From: Streptomyces cucumeris
Lineage (GTDB): Bacteria > Actinomycetota > Actinomycetes > Streptomycetales > Streptomycetaceae
Length of the DNA stretch: 64,000 bases
Reading direction: 5' to 3'
NCBI RefSeq assembly: GCF_024295805.1
Contig: NZ_JANCLX010000023.1
Location: 76,472 to 140,471 of the forward strand
Shown: positions 16,092-24,783 of the stretch, one piece after another
How the letters are laid out: the number at the start of each line of letters is the position of its first letter
Numbering within the stretch: the stretch's first letter is position 1
Program-made: the position numbers and the translations under genes
Notes under the pieces: generated by a model
The model's input: only the letters and a program-made list of their open reading frames with translations
Databases searched by the model: none
Told to the model about the DNA's origin: nothing

Positions 16092-18241
16092 GTGACGAAC
16101 AGCAGCCGCACCGGCCGGAACCGGGGAGCGGCTGGCAGCCGATGCCGCACGGCTCCGACTGGGACGCCGACTCGACGGCGTTCGTGCAGCTTCCGCCCGA
16201 CTACGCCTTCCCGGACCCGGCCGACCCCTCCGGCGGCTGGGACCCGCTCGCCGCGCCCGGCACGGGCTACACCCCGCCGCCGCTGCCCGGCGGCCATGGC
16301 GGACACGACGGCCACGGCGCGCCCTCGCAGGGCGACCAGTGGCAGCCCGCGCCCGGCCACGGCCCCGGCGGCCACGACCCGGGCGCCACCGGGCAGTGGA
16401 CGATGCCCGCCGACGTCCGCGCCGACACCGACGGCTACGGCTACGGCGGCCACCCCGCCCCGTACGGCACCCACCACGCGAACCAGTGGCCGGCCCCCGC
16501 CGAGGACCCGCACACCCCGCAGACCGGTCACTGGCCGGTGCAGGGCGCGGAGCCGGTGGACGACTGGCCGGTGCCCGCCTCCTCCGACGACGGCACCGGC
16601 GCGCCGGTGCACACCAGCCAGTGGACGATCCCGGTCGCGGGCGACGAGGTGGACGAGACCGGTGAGTACCGGGTCGACGACCACCCCGGCCCGGCCGCCC
16701 CGCCGTACGGCGGCGCCCCGGGCGGTCCCCGCGATCAGCAGACCACCGCCGAGTGGCGGATGCCGTTCGCCGACGCCGGGCCCGGACCGCGGCCGGACCA
16801 CCGGACCGGCCAGTGGCCCTCCCCGGCTGCCACCGAGAGCACCGGGCACACCGAGAACACCGACGAGTCCGGCGAGTACGCGGCCGAGGGCCGTGCCGCG
16901 GCCGCGCCGCGCCCGGCCCCCGCCCGCCGTCCGCTGCGGATGCCCGGCACCGGGGACCGCGTGGCGGACGACACCGCGGCCGACCAGGCCGCCGAGCGGA
17001 CCTGGCACGGCTCCGCCGGGGACTCCGGCGAGTTCCCGGCCGGGGGCGCCCACACCGGTCTGCGCACCCCGCCCCACGGCAGCCCCGTGCCCGGCGCACC
17101 GGTCGACGACTGGCCCGTGCCCGGTGACTCCGGCGCGTACCCGGCGGCCCCCGAGCACGGCGGCCGCAGCACCCCGCCGCACGGCAGCCCGGCCCCCGGC
17201 CTTCCGCAGCAGCGCGGCCGGCAGGGCGAGTTCACCGGGGAGACGCACGCCAGGGACAGCCACGGCCGGGACGCCCTCGGCCACGCCCCGCACCCGGCCC
17301 CCGAGGACGGGACCGAGGCTCCCGCCGGTGACGCCGCCCCGCACCCCGGGACCGGGGCCGACGGCGCCGGGGACCAGGAACAGGGCGCGGCCGGGGACGA
17401 GTTCACCGAGGCCCAGGAGGCGCCCGGGACGGCCGCGTCCGACGAGGACCCGGCCGACACCCCGGCGGACGCCCCCGAGGCCGCTGACGCCCCCGCCGAG
17501 CCCCTTCCGGCCGGCGCCCCGTCCGACCCGGAGTCCGGTGACCCGGAGCGGGACGCCCCGGGGTCGGACGCGGACGACACCGCCGCGGCGGCGGACGGCG
17601 AGCCGGACCCGCTCCACAGCGAGCACCCGCAGGCGTCGTACGTCCTCCACGTCAACGGCGCGGACCGCCCGGTGACCGACTCCTGGATCGGTGAGTCCCT
17701 GCTCTACGTGCTGCGCGAGCGGCTCGGCCTCGCCGGGGCCAAGGACGGCTGCTCCCAGGGCGAGTGCGGGGCCTGCTCGGTTCAGGTGGACGGCCGTCTG
17801 GTCGCCTCCTGCCTGGTGCCCGCCGCCACCGCCGCGGGCTCCGAGGTCCGCACCGTCGAGGGGCTGTCCGTGGACGGTCGGCCCTCCGACGTCCAGCGCG
17901 CCCTGGCCGAATGCGGCGCCGTGCAGTGCGGGTTCTGCGTACCCGGTCTCGCGATGACCGTGCACGACCTGCTGGAGGGCAACCACGCCCCCACCGACCA
18001 GGAGACCCGCCAGGCCATCTGCGGCAACCTCTGCCGCTGCTCCGGCTACCGCCCGGTCGTCGACGCCGTGCGCGAGGTCGTCGCCGCCCGCGAGGCGGCC
18101 GACGAGGCCGCGGCCGAGGACGCCGGGGACGGGGCCACCGCCCAGGACGGGGCCCGCATCCCGCACCAGTCCGGTCCGCACGGGCCCGGCGGCGACGGCA
18201 GCGCGAACGGAACCGGCAGCGGCAGCGGAAGGGCATCATGA
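16088..18241 (+). CDS. [2Fe-2S] subunit of xanthine-dehydrogenase-family enzyme with ~500-residue disordered N-terminal tail
   Basis: This is a 717-residue protein in which only the last 200 or so residues are the expected XdhC/CoxS-type iron-sulfur subunit. The plant-type ferredoxin cluster ligands are C555, C560, C563 and C575 (GCSQGECGACSVQV). The second cluster uses QCGFCVPG and ICGNLCRCSGY. Residues 1 to about 510 are Pro/Gly/Asp/Glu-rich, with recurrent short motifs: QWTMP or QWTIP, DDWPVP, TGQWPSP, SGEYA or SGEFP and PPHGSP. The usual family length is about 160-200. Codon bias is uniform through the tail, so it is coding. Both gene junctions are 4-bp overlaps. The tail's function is unknown; it may be a scaffold or localisation region. 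Confidence 0.9.
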   Translation: MSDEQQPHRPEPGSGWQPMPHGSDWDADSTAFVQLPPDYAFPDPADPSGGWDPLAAPGTGYTPPPLPGGHGGHDGHGAPSQGDQWQPAPGHGPGGHDPGATGQWTMPADVRADTDGYGYGGHPAPYGTHHANQWPAPAEDPHTPQTGHWPVQGAEPVDDWPVPASSDDGTGAPVHTSQWTIPVAGDEVDETGEYRVDDHPGPAAPPYGGAPGGPRDQQTTAEWRMPFADAGPGPRPDHRTGQWPSPAATESTGHTENTDESGEYAAEGRAAAAPRPAPARRPLRMPGTGDRVADDTAADQAAERTWHGSAGDSGEFPAGGAHTGLRTPPHGSPVPGAPVDDWPVPGDSGAYPAAPEHGGRSTPPHGSPAPGLPQQRGRQGEFTGETHARDSHGRDALGHAPHPAPEDGTEAPAGDAAPHPGTGADGAGDQEQGAAGDEFTEAQEAPGTAASDEDPADTPADAPEAADAPAEPLPAGAPSDPESGDPERDAPGSDADDTAAAADGEPDPLHSEHPQASYVLHVNGADRPVTDSWIGESLLYVLRERLGLAGAKDGCSQGECGACSVQVDGRLVASCLVPAATAAGSEVRTVEGLSVDGRPSDVQRALAECGAVQCGFCVPGLAMTVHDLLEGNHAPTDQETRQAICGNLCRCSGYRPVVDAVREVVAAREAADEAAAEDAGDGATAQDGARIPHQSGPHGPGGDGSANGTGSGSGRAS

Positions 18242-20562
18242 CCGGAATCGCGGACGGCGCCGGAGCCGTCACCGCAACCCCCGCCGCCGGTACCCCCGTC
18301 CAGCCCCCGCCGCCCTCCATGGGCCTGGGGATCTCGCTGCCCGCGCATGACGCGGTGGCCAAGACCTCGGGCACCTTCCCGTACGCGGCCGACCTGTGGG
18401 CCGAGGGGCTGCTGTGGGCCGCCGTGCTGCGCTCACCGCATCCGCACGCCCGCATCGTCTCCATCGACACCGCCCAGGCCGCCCGGATGCCCGGTGTCCA
18501 CGCGGTGGTCACCCACACCGACGTGCCCGGTGACGCCGCCCACGGCCGCCGGGTCGCCGACCGTCCGGTCTTCGCCAAGGACGTCGTCCGCCACCACGGC
18601 GAGCCGATCGCCGCCGTCGCCGCCGACCACCCCGACACCGCCCGGCTCGCCGCCGCCGCCATCGCCGTCGAGTACGAGGTGCTGGACCCGGTCACCGATC
18701 CCGAGCAGGCGTTCGCCGCCGAACCGCTGCACCCCGACGGCAATCTGGTCCGCCACATCCCGCTGAGCTTCGGCGACCCCGATGTCGTCGGCGAGGTGAT
18801 CGTGGAGGGCCTGTACCGGATCGGCCGCCAGGACCCGGCCCCCATCGGCGCCGAGGCGGGCCTCGCCGTACCGCGCCCCGACGGCGGTGTGGAGATCTAC
18901 ACCGCCTCCACCGATCCGCACGCCGACCGCGACCTGGCCGCCGCCTGCTTCGGCCTTGAGCCCGAGCGCGTCAAGGTCGTCGTCACCGGGGTGCCCGGTG
19001 CGATGGGCGAGCGCGAGGACCCCGGGATGCAACTGCCGCTCGGGCTGCTCGCGCTGCGCACCGGCCACCCCGTCAAACTCGCCGCCACCCGCGAGGAGTC
19101 CTTCCTCGGCCACCCCCACCGCCACCCCACCCTGCTGCGCTACCGCCACCACGCGGACGCCGAGGGCAGGCTGGTGAAGATCGAGGCCCAGATCCTGCTG
19201 GACGCGGGCGCCTACGCGGACTCCTCCGCCGATTCGCTCGCCGCCGCCGTCTCCTTCGCCTGCGGCCCCTACGTCGTCCCGCACGCCTTCATCGAGGGCT
19301 GGGCGGTGCGCACCAACAACCCGCCCTCCGGCCATGTCCGCGGCGAGGGCGCCATGCAGGTGTGCGCCGCGTACGAGGGCCAGATGGACAAGCTGGCCGC
19401 CAAGCTGGGCATCGACCCCGCCGAGCTCCGCCTGCGCAACGCCATGACCACCGGCGATCTGCTGCCGACCGGACAGACCGTCACCTGTCCGGCTCCGGTC
19501 GCCGAACTGCTGGAGGCCGTGCGGGAGGCCCCGCTGCCGCCGCTCCCCGCGGACGAACCCGAGGAGGAGTGGCTGCTGCCCGGCGGCGCCGAGGGCGCGG
19601 GCGACCCGTCCGCCGTCCGCCGCGGTGTCGGCTACGCGCTGGGCATGGTCCATATGCTCGGCGCCGAGGGCACCGACGAGGTCTCCACCGCCACCGTCAA
19701 GGTCACCGGTCCCGTCGCCACCGTCATCTGCGCGGCCGTCGAGACCGGCCAGGGCTTCACCACCCTGGCCCGTCAGATCGTGCAGGACGTCCTCGGTATC
19801 GAGGAGGTCCACGTGGCCCCCGTCGACACCGACCAACCCCCGGCCGGACCCGCCTCGCGCGGCCGTCACACCTGGGTCTCGGGCGGTGCCGTCGAACGCG
19901 CCGCCAAGATGGTCCGCACCCAGCTCCTCCAGCCGCTGGCCCATAAGTTCGGCATGTCCACCGAGCTGCTGACCATCGCCGACGGCAAGATCACCTCCTA
20001 TGACGGGGTGCTCAGCACCACCGTCGAGGAGGCCCTGGAGGGCAAGGAGCTCTGGGCCACCGCCCAGTGCCGCCCCCATCCAACCGAACCCCTGGACGAG
20101 ACGGGCCAGGGCGACGCCTTCGTCGGCCTCGCCTACTGCGCGGTGCGCTGCGTCGTCGACGTGGACATCGAGATCGGCGCCGTCCGCGTCGTCGACATGA
20201 CCGTCGCCCAGGACGTCGGCCGGGTGCTCAACCCCCGTCAGCTCCGCGCCCGGATCGAGTCCGGGATCACCTTCGGCATCGGCACGGCCCTCACCGAGAA
20301 CCTCCGCACCTCCCGGGGTGTGGTCCGGCACCCGGACCTCACCGGCTACGCCCTGCCGACCGCCCTGGACGTCCCGGAGATCCGGATCGTCAAACTGGTC
20401 GAGGAGCGCGATGTGGTGGCCCCCTTCGGGGCCAAGGCCGCCAGCGCGATCCCCATCGTCACCTCCCCGGCCGCCGTCGCCGCCGCCGTCCGCGCCGCCA
20501 CCGGCCGCCCGGTCAACCGGCTGCCCATCCGCCCGCAGTCCGCGGTGGTCAACCGGGGCTGA
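18238..20562 (+). CDS. Molybdopterin-binding subunit of xanthine-dehydrogenase family, catalytic motifs degenerate
   Basis: A 774-residue large subunit of the xanthine oxidase family, completing the three-subunit operon (ATGA overlap with the previous gene). The fold is recognisable from AKTSGTFPYAADLWAEGLLWA, the moco-contact motif ETGQGFTTLARQIVQDVLG and RTNNPPSGHVRGEG. Active-site motifs deviate. The family's G-x-x-x-x-G-E-x-P, carrying the base Glu, reads GAKAASAIP here (731-739), so the Glu position is A737. The Gly-rich GGGFGGK segment reads GVPGAMGERED. Hydroxylase activity of the usual kind is therefore doubtful. It may be a redox or sensory relative, or use different chemistry. Alignment is by eye. 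Confidence 0.88.
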   Translation: MTGIADGAGAVTATPAAGTPVQPPPPSMGLGISLPAHDAVAKTSGTFPYAADLWAEGLLWAAVLRSPHPHARIVSIDTAQAARMPGVHAVVTHTDVPGDAAHGRRVADRPVFAKDVVRHHGEPIAAVAADHPDTARLAAAAIAVEYEVLDPVTDPEQAFAAEPLHPDGNLVRHIPLSFGDPDVVGEVIVEGLYRIGRQDPAPIGAEAGLAVPRPDGGVEIYTASTDPHADRDLAAACFGLEPERVKVVVTGVPGAMGEREDPGMQLPLGLLALRTGHPVKLAATREESFLGHPHRHPTLLRYRHHADAEGRLVKIEAQILLDAGAYADSSADSLAAAVSFACGPYVVPHAFIEGWAVRTNNPPSGHVRGEGAMQVCAAYEGQMDKLAAKLGIDPAELRLRNAMTTGDLLPTGQTVTCPAPVAELLEAVREAPLPPLPADEPEEEWLLPGGAEGAGDPSAVRRGVGYALGMVHMLGAEGTDEVSTATVKVTGPVATVICAAVETGQGFTTLARQIVQDVLGIEEVHVAPVDTDQPPAGPASRGRHTWVSGGAVERAAKMVRTQLLQPLAHKFGMSTELLTIADGKITSYDGVLSTTVEEALEGKELWATAQCRPHPTEPLDETGQGDAFVGLAYCAVRCVVDVDIEIGAVRVVDMTVAQDVGRVLNPRQLRARIESGITFGIGTALTENLRTSRGVVRHPDLTGYALPTALDVPEIRIVKLVEERDVVAPFGAKAASAIPIVTSPAAVAAAVRAATGRPVNRLPIRPQSAVVNRG

Positions 20563-20658
20563 CGCCGCCTCAGGGCACGAAGAGGGGGCCGGCGGATACC
20601 GGGTGACGTGGCGGCGCTGTGTGCTACCGCCGGCTTCGCCGTGTGGCCGGTGACAGGG

Positions 20659-21393
20659 TCATCGGGTACTGCCGAGAAGCGCTGAATAGGCGCCCTCCGC
20701 TGCCCGCCCGGCAACAGTGCCGGGTGGTGTGTGCGAGAAGAAGGTGTCGGTCGTGCCGGTGTGGAGTATGGACCCCTTGTTCAGAACGGTGACGTGATCG
20801 GCGTCCTCAGCCAGATCTGCGACATCGTGGGTGGACATCAGCACGCGGATATCAGGGGTGAGCGTATTGAGGAGATCGCGGAACACACGCCGTTGATGGG
20901 GATCCATGCCGGCGGTCGGCTCATCGAGAAGCAGAATCCGAGCACCGTGCACGAGGGACGCGGCGACGCCGACGCGGCGAAGCTGCCCTCCTGAGAGGCG
21001 GGAGGTCCTGGTCTGGGCCTCTCCGGCGAGTTCAACACGGGCCAGCGAACGACGGGCCTCCCGCCATGCGTCAGCACGGCTCATGCCTTTCAACCACCCC
21101 ACGTACGCGACATATTCACGTGCGGTCAGAGAGGGCATGGGCGTAATGGTCTGCGGCATCCACGCGACTGCGCTGCGATACGTCTTCGTCAGGGACGGAA
21201 CCCCGTCCAGGCGCACAGAACCCTTACTGGGGCGGGTGACTCCGGCCGCTAGTCTGAGAAGGGTCGACTTTCCCGCGCCATTTGGTCCCAGGAGGATGGT
21301 CAGTCCGGCGGGGAGTTGGTAGTCGAAATCCTTCAGAATCGGTGCTTGCCAACGTCGATATGCATAGGTGCAGGAGTCCAGCTCCAAGGTCAT
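20659..21393 (-). CDS. ABC transporter ATP-binding protein
   Basis: A 244-residue ATPase energising the two membrane proteins encoded upstream in the same operon. Walker A is GPNGAGKST, the signature motif LSGGQLRR, Walker B ILLLDEPTAGMDP and the H-loop STHDVADLAED. The class is that of ABC-2/drug or peptide exporters. The ATG at 21393 has GAGGAAAC upstream and overlaps the preceding gene's stop. Its codon use is less GC-rich than the flanking operons. It converges with the molybdopterin subunit gene. Confidence 0.93.
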   Translation of the reverse strand: MTLELDSCTYAYRRWQAPILKDFDYQLPAGLTILLGPNGAGKSTLLRLAAGVTRPSKGSVRLDGVPSLTKTYRSAVAWMPQTITPMPSLTAREYVAYVGWLKGMSRADAWREARRSLARVELAGEAQTRTSRLSGGQLRRVGVAASLVHGARILLLDEPTAGMDPHQRRVFRDLLNTLTPDIRVLMSTHDVADLAEDADHVTVLNKGSILHTGTTDTFFSHTPPGTVAGRAAEGAYSALLGSTR

Positions 21394-21977
21394 GCCAGTT
21401 TCCTCGATGTGTGGAGTTGGGCAATCAGGCCGATGGTGAACATCACGCCCGAGCCGAGCGCGGCATGAACCGCGTCCACGGGCTCGGGAATGATGGTCCA
21501 GGGGCGAGGGTCGTTGGGCGTGCGAAAGCCTACGAAAAGCACAGCCATGATCCATGCGAACGGAGCCATCACCGCAGGTGGGCCTGCCCATCTGCGTGCG
21601 ACCAGCATGAGACCGGTAAGAAACACGGTGTTGCGTCCGATGGCGAGAGGCTCGGGAGAGGTCGTAAGAACTGCCGAGGCGAGGCTCAGGGCCATGGCCG
21701 CTGTCACGAAGGTGACCGTCAACCCTATGTCCAGCAGGGTCACACGACGTTGTGCGGCATGCTCCGGCGCCTCCAGCCTGGACTCAAGGCACATCATGAG
21801 GCCGGAAGCCAGGCACACCGGAATGAAGAGGGAGGCCCTGACCTGGACAGCGCCTCCGGAGGAGAATGCCGGGAGGAAGGTGGTGAGATTGTGGAGCATC
21901 GCCACCAGAACGGCGAATGCGGCCAGTGTCGGAGGAAGGACCCAATGGACCCGGCGTGCTTTGACCCACCATCTCAT
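21390..21977 (-). CDS. Integral membrane protein of the ABC operon
   Basis: A 195-residue protein with about five or six hydrophobic segments, for example VLPPTLAAFAVLVAMLHNL, IPVCLASGLMMCLES and LTVTFVTAAMALSLASAVL. It is not assigned to a named family. It overlaps both neighbours by 4 bp (ATGA), so it is translated with the ATPase and the larger membrane protein and is probably a transporter component. The ATG at 21977 is chosen because of the overlap. Base composition is AT-richer than the chromosome around it. Confidence 0.85.
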   Translation of the reverse strand: MRWWVKARRVHWVLPPTLAAFAVLVAMLHNLTTFLPAFSSGGAVQVRASLFIPVCLASGLMMCLESRLEAPEHAAQRRVTLLDIGLTVTFVTAAMALSLASAVLTTSPEPLAIGRNTVFLTGLMLVARRWAGPPAVMAPFAWIMAVLFVGFRTPNDPRPWTIIPEPVDAVHAALGSGVMFTIGLIAQLHTSRKLA

Positions 21978-23257
21978 GTGCGCTTCCCGCAAGCGGTGGT
22001 AACGCTCTGCCTGTACCACGTTGCTTGGTTTTTCTTGGGCATGGCCAGTACCTTGTCCACTTCCTTGCGGACTGCCGCTACCCGTGCCGGTGAACTGTCG
22101 AAATCTTCCTGCCTCGCCGCAATTTCGCGTTGATACTCTTCTTCTTCGCCCGTCACCTTGGCGGCCCATAGTTTCACGGCACGGGCAGTGGCGGGATCCG
22201 GTCGGGAACAGGGGAACCCGACTACGGCTTTCAGAGTGCGGTAGCGAACATTGCCGTCTCGTGCCCCGAGAGAGAGCTGCACGCGCCAGACCGAACGACT
22301 CGACGGTCTATAGGAACGGCCGTCCGTGAGTCGATCTGTGACAGTGGCGGGCGATGCCTTGAGGCCCACTTGGCGCAAGTCGCCGAGAACAGCGATTACG
22401 TCCTTCCGTACGGTCTCGATATTGCTTGCCGTAGCTTCGGGCATACAGACTCGTGGAGCCTTCCCTTCGCATCGCATCGGTGCATTTCCTGCGGTCACCG
22501 GGGTGTTCGCGTCCCACCCCGTGACCACACTGCGGCCACCAATGACTCCAACCGCGGCGAGAGTGCAGGCAAGTGTCGCCTTCAAGAGCGAAGACCGTAG
22601 CGGGAGCCATAGGGCGGCGAACCCCAACGCGGTGCCTCCGGTGAAGAGCAGAGGAGGCACAAGAGAGGAGACCGGAATGAGTTCGCCGAAATCTACGGAC
22701 TCGATGAGTTGCCCGGAAACGTGACGCATCCAGTAGGAAGTGGTCGTCACGGAGAATGCGACCAGGTAGAACACGAGTGCAGCAAGTGTCGGGGCCGCGA
22801 AAAGCTGAGGAACCCAGAACCCCACACCAAACCCGATGACGAGGTGCGCTGCACACAATGTCATGCCCATAAAGAGCGGGTAGAGGCTTCCTGAGGTGGG
22901 TGTGACACCAGTTTCGACCAATGCCAATGTGACTGGCAGGAGCAGCATGACCCACGAAACGGCCAACACGGGAAGAAGTGCGTTGGCTGCGATTCGATAC
23001 CGTGATCGGACCGGGCTCAGATCCCATATCCCGACCTTGCGTAGACGCCCGCTCTCCCAGGCAGCCAAACCGGAGGCAGCAGCATAGGCAAACGCATATG
23101 TGGGGCCCAGCGCCTGTGAGGTGATGGTGGGTGCATATCCGAAATTTTCCCCGTCGGGCGCGCCCCCGCCGACAAAGTAATAGAACAAGGTCAAGGCGAT
23201 GACAACCGGGGCAGCCCACATGGCACTGCTGCTGCGCAACGATGTGAAGATCTTCAA
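21974..23257 (-). CDS. Polytopic membrane protein with large C-terminal extracytoplasmic domain, ABC operon
   Basis: A 427-residue protein with six or seven membrane segments in residues 1-265 (first at MWAAPVVIALTLFYYFVGG, last near ATLACTLAAVGVIGG). About 160 hydrophilic residues follow, containing four Cys (RCEGK, VCMPEA, PCSRPD, ACGKR) that may form disulfides outside the membrane. The start is a TTG at 23255-23257 with AGGA six bases upstream. It is likely the permease of the operon. The Cys-containing tail could recognise the small secreted protein encoded upstream. No named family is recognised. Codon use includes many TTT, TAT and TTG codons, unlike its neighbours. Confidence 0.8.
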   Translation of the reverse strand: MKIFTSLRSSSAMWAAPVVIALTLFYYFVGGGAPDGENFGYAPTITSQALGPTYAFAYAAASGLAAWESGRLRKVGIWDLSPVRSRYRIAANALLPVLAVSWVMLLLPVTLALVETGVTPTSGSLYPLFMGMTLCAAHLVIGFGVGFWVPQLFAAPTLAALVFYLVAFSVTTTSYWMRHVSGQLIESVDFGELIPVSSLVPPLLFTGGTALGFAALWLPLRSSLLKATLACTLAAVGVIGGRSVVTGWDANTPVTAGNAPMRCEGKAPRVCMPEATASNIETVRKDVIAVLGDLRQVGLKASPATVTDRLTDGRSYRPSSRSVWRVQLSLGARDGNVRYRTLKAVVGFPCSRPDPATARAVKLWAAKVTGEEEEYQREIAARQEDFDSSPARVAAVRKEVDKVLAMPKKNQATWYRQSVTTACGKRT

Positions 23258-23329
23258 GGGGGGTCCTGGTGATTGGATATGGGAAGGGGTGCTCAGGCAT
23301 GAGCACCCCTCAGTCAGTCCGCCCGCGCT

Positions 23330-23761
23330 CTAGTCGCCCGCAGTGGTATCGACTTTCACGCTGTCCACATCGAGCGAAGGGGCATCCACGGTGTCGTCGT
23401 CGACTTCGAGGATGCTGAAGTAATAATTCCCTCCGTCCAAATTGTGCCATTCGCCATGGCTGGTGGAATCTCCGTCACGGTTACTGAAGCAATCAGTGAA
23501 GCGCTTTGTGTCGAATCCTGGGTCGGGCCGAAAGTCACGAGACTGCCACAGTCTTATCGTGGTGCTCTTCGAGTGGCGACTTGTTGAGCAGTCCTTGAAA
23601 ATTACCTGCGTGTAGTCCCTGTCGTCCCATCGGTGAGACTCGAAACCAGGACGCGCGTTTTTTATGTGACCTCCCCAGTTGGCAAATGCGGAAGGAGTGA
23701 CAATGAGCGTTAATGCTGAGGAAATTCCAAGGACCGTTGCTATTCGTCGAGCCGTGGACAT
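23330..23761 (-). CDS. Small secreted protein, first gene of the ABC operon, contains a TTA codon
   Basis: A 143-residue protein with a Sec signal peptide (RRIATVLGISSALTLIVTPS, cleavage probably after AFA at residue 27). The mature part is about 116 residues and contains two Cys (FKDCSTS and FTDCFSN) that could pair. The C-terminus is very acidic. Codon 17 is TTA (23711-23713), the rare Leu codon read by the bldA tRNA, so production may be tied to development. AAGGG precedes the ATG. The 72-bp gap to the permease gene and the shared orientation suggest one operon. It could be the transporter's cargo, partner or sensor. Confidence 0.8.
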   Translation of the reverse strand: MSTARRIATVLGISSALTLIVTPSAFANWGGHIKNARPGFESHRWDDRDYTQVIFKDCSTSRHSKSTTIRLWQSRDFRPDPGFDTKRFTDCFSNRDGDSTSHGEWHNLDGGNYYFSILEVDDDTVDAPSLDVDSVKVDTTAGD

Positions 23762-24096
23762 GGTGATATCCCTTGAAGAAAGGAATGGCAGTGGTCAACC
23801 TGGCGGGTCGCGCTGTGACGCTGCGCATGAGCCAGTAGTGCGAAATAGCATTGATTACGGCGAGCAACCGGACAAGTCGTACAGAGCGCCAGATGCAGGG
23901 TCATCGTAGCAAGTCATTGGTCAAGTCGGCTGTCGCAGGCGAATGGTGATGGTGTGCCACATGCTTTTCTGCCATCCCTCTCCGGTGGCCCTCTCTGCTC
24001 CGTGCCTCACGAAGGGATGCTCACTTCCCCACGGCACGCAGAAGGGCCCGCACCCCCGAGGGGTGCGGGCCCTTCGTTCCGCTGGTGCGCGTGGTG
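23762..24096. other. Intergenic region: promoter side of the peptide operon plus a terminator
   Basis: This 335-bp gap holds the upstream region of the minus-strand peptide/ABC operon (AT-rich around 23840-23940) and, near its right end, the terminator of the next minus-strand gene. I see no credible gene and no clearly spaced -35/-10 pair. Confidence 0.5.
24041..24075 (-). terminator. Strong hairpin terminator downstream of the secreted protein gene
   Basis: GAAGGGCCCGCACCC and GGGTGCGGGCCCTTC form a perfect 15-bp stem around a 5-base loop, 21 bases past the stop of the minus-strand gene at 24097. Confidence 0.88.
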
Positions 24097-24579
24097 TCAG
24101 GCGCGCACGCCCAGGGAGGACGAACACCGGCTGCCCGAGGAGCTGGTCATGCACAGCTTGATGGAGAGCCGCTTGCCCTCGGCGACGTTCTTGGTCCGCT
24201 GGACGCGGTCGCCGGACCCGCTGGGGCTGATCTTGATGCCCACGGACGCCTCACCGCGCGCGCCGAGGCCGTCACCCATGAAGTCGGAGACGTACAGGGT
24301 GTCGCCCTGGGGGTACATGGTGCCGCCCGGGTCGGCCTGCCAGTGGGCCTCGGCGACGATGTTCCCGTTCCGGTCCTTGGCCCAGACGGTGCCGTCGCCG
24401 CCGATGTCGGCGCGGGAGCCGAAGGAGACGTTGGGAGCCGCCGCGGCCGAGGCGACCGGCCGGTGGTGGTCAGGGGTGACCGGCGCGTGGTTGTCGGCGA
24501 AGGCGGGCGAGGTGAACAGGGCCGTGAAGACGGCCGCGGCGCCCGCCGCGGCGGCGGTACGGGCGAGGATGGATGCCAT
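24097..24579 (-). CDS. Secreted protein of unknown function
   Basis: A 160-residue exported protein: signal peptide of about 28 residues (ARTAAAAGAAAVFTALFTSP, then AFA before DNHAP). The mature domain has GSRADIGGDGTVWAKDRNGN, repeated Gly/Asp turns and two Cys near the C-terminus (KLCMTSSSGSRC), probably a disulfide. No enzyme motif is recognised. GGGGGAA precedes the ATG. It is monocistronic with its own terminator and divergent from the polysaccharide deacetylase gene. Confidence 0.88.
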   Translation of the reverse strand: MASILARTAAAAGAAAVFTALFTSPAFADNHAPVTPDHHRPVASAAAAPNVSFGSRADIGGDGTVWAKDRNGNIVAEAHWQADPGGTMYPQGDTLYVSDFMGDGLGARGEASVGIKISPSGSGDRVQRTKNVAEGKRLSIKLCMTSSSGSRCSSSLGVRA

Positions 24580-24783
24580 GGTGGTATTCCCCCGTTTCAG
24601 TCATGAAATGTACGACTCCACTGTGCCGTTGCGCCGCCGAAGCGTCGTTAGCGCTGAGCCCACAGCCGACTTGGCAATGCGTTCACACACCGGGCGTTCA
24701 TGAGGTTTGTGCGAGATAGGTAACAGAGGGATCCCAACCCGCCGAGTTTCCGTCCTCCTGGGTGCGAGAGCGGCACAGGAGAC

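Noticed and set aside
15138..18181. Very long minus-strand open frames opposite the xanthine-dehydrogenase-like operon
   Set aside because: Arg/Gly-rich shadows of the plus-strand genes. The plus-strand frame contains the ferredoxin motifs and the 4-bp overlaps expected of an operon.
20588..20634. GCCGGCGG...CCGCCGGC as terminator between the molybdenum-subunit and ABC ATPase genes
   Set aside because: The arms are only 8 bp and separated by 31 bases, which is weak for a terminator in DNA of this GC content.
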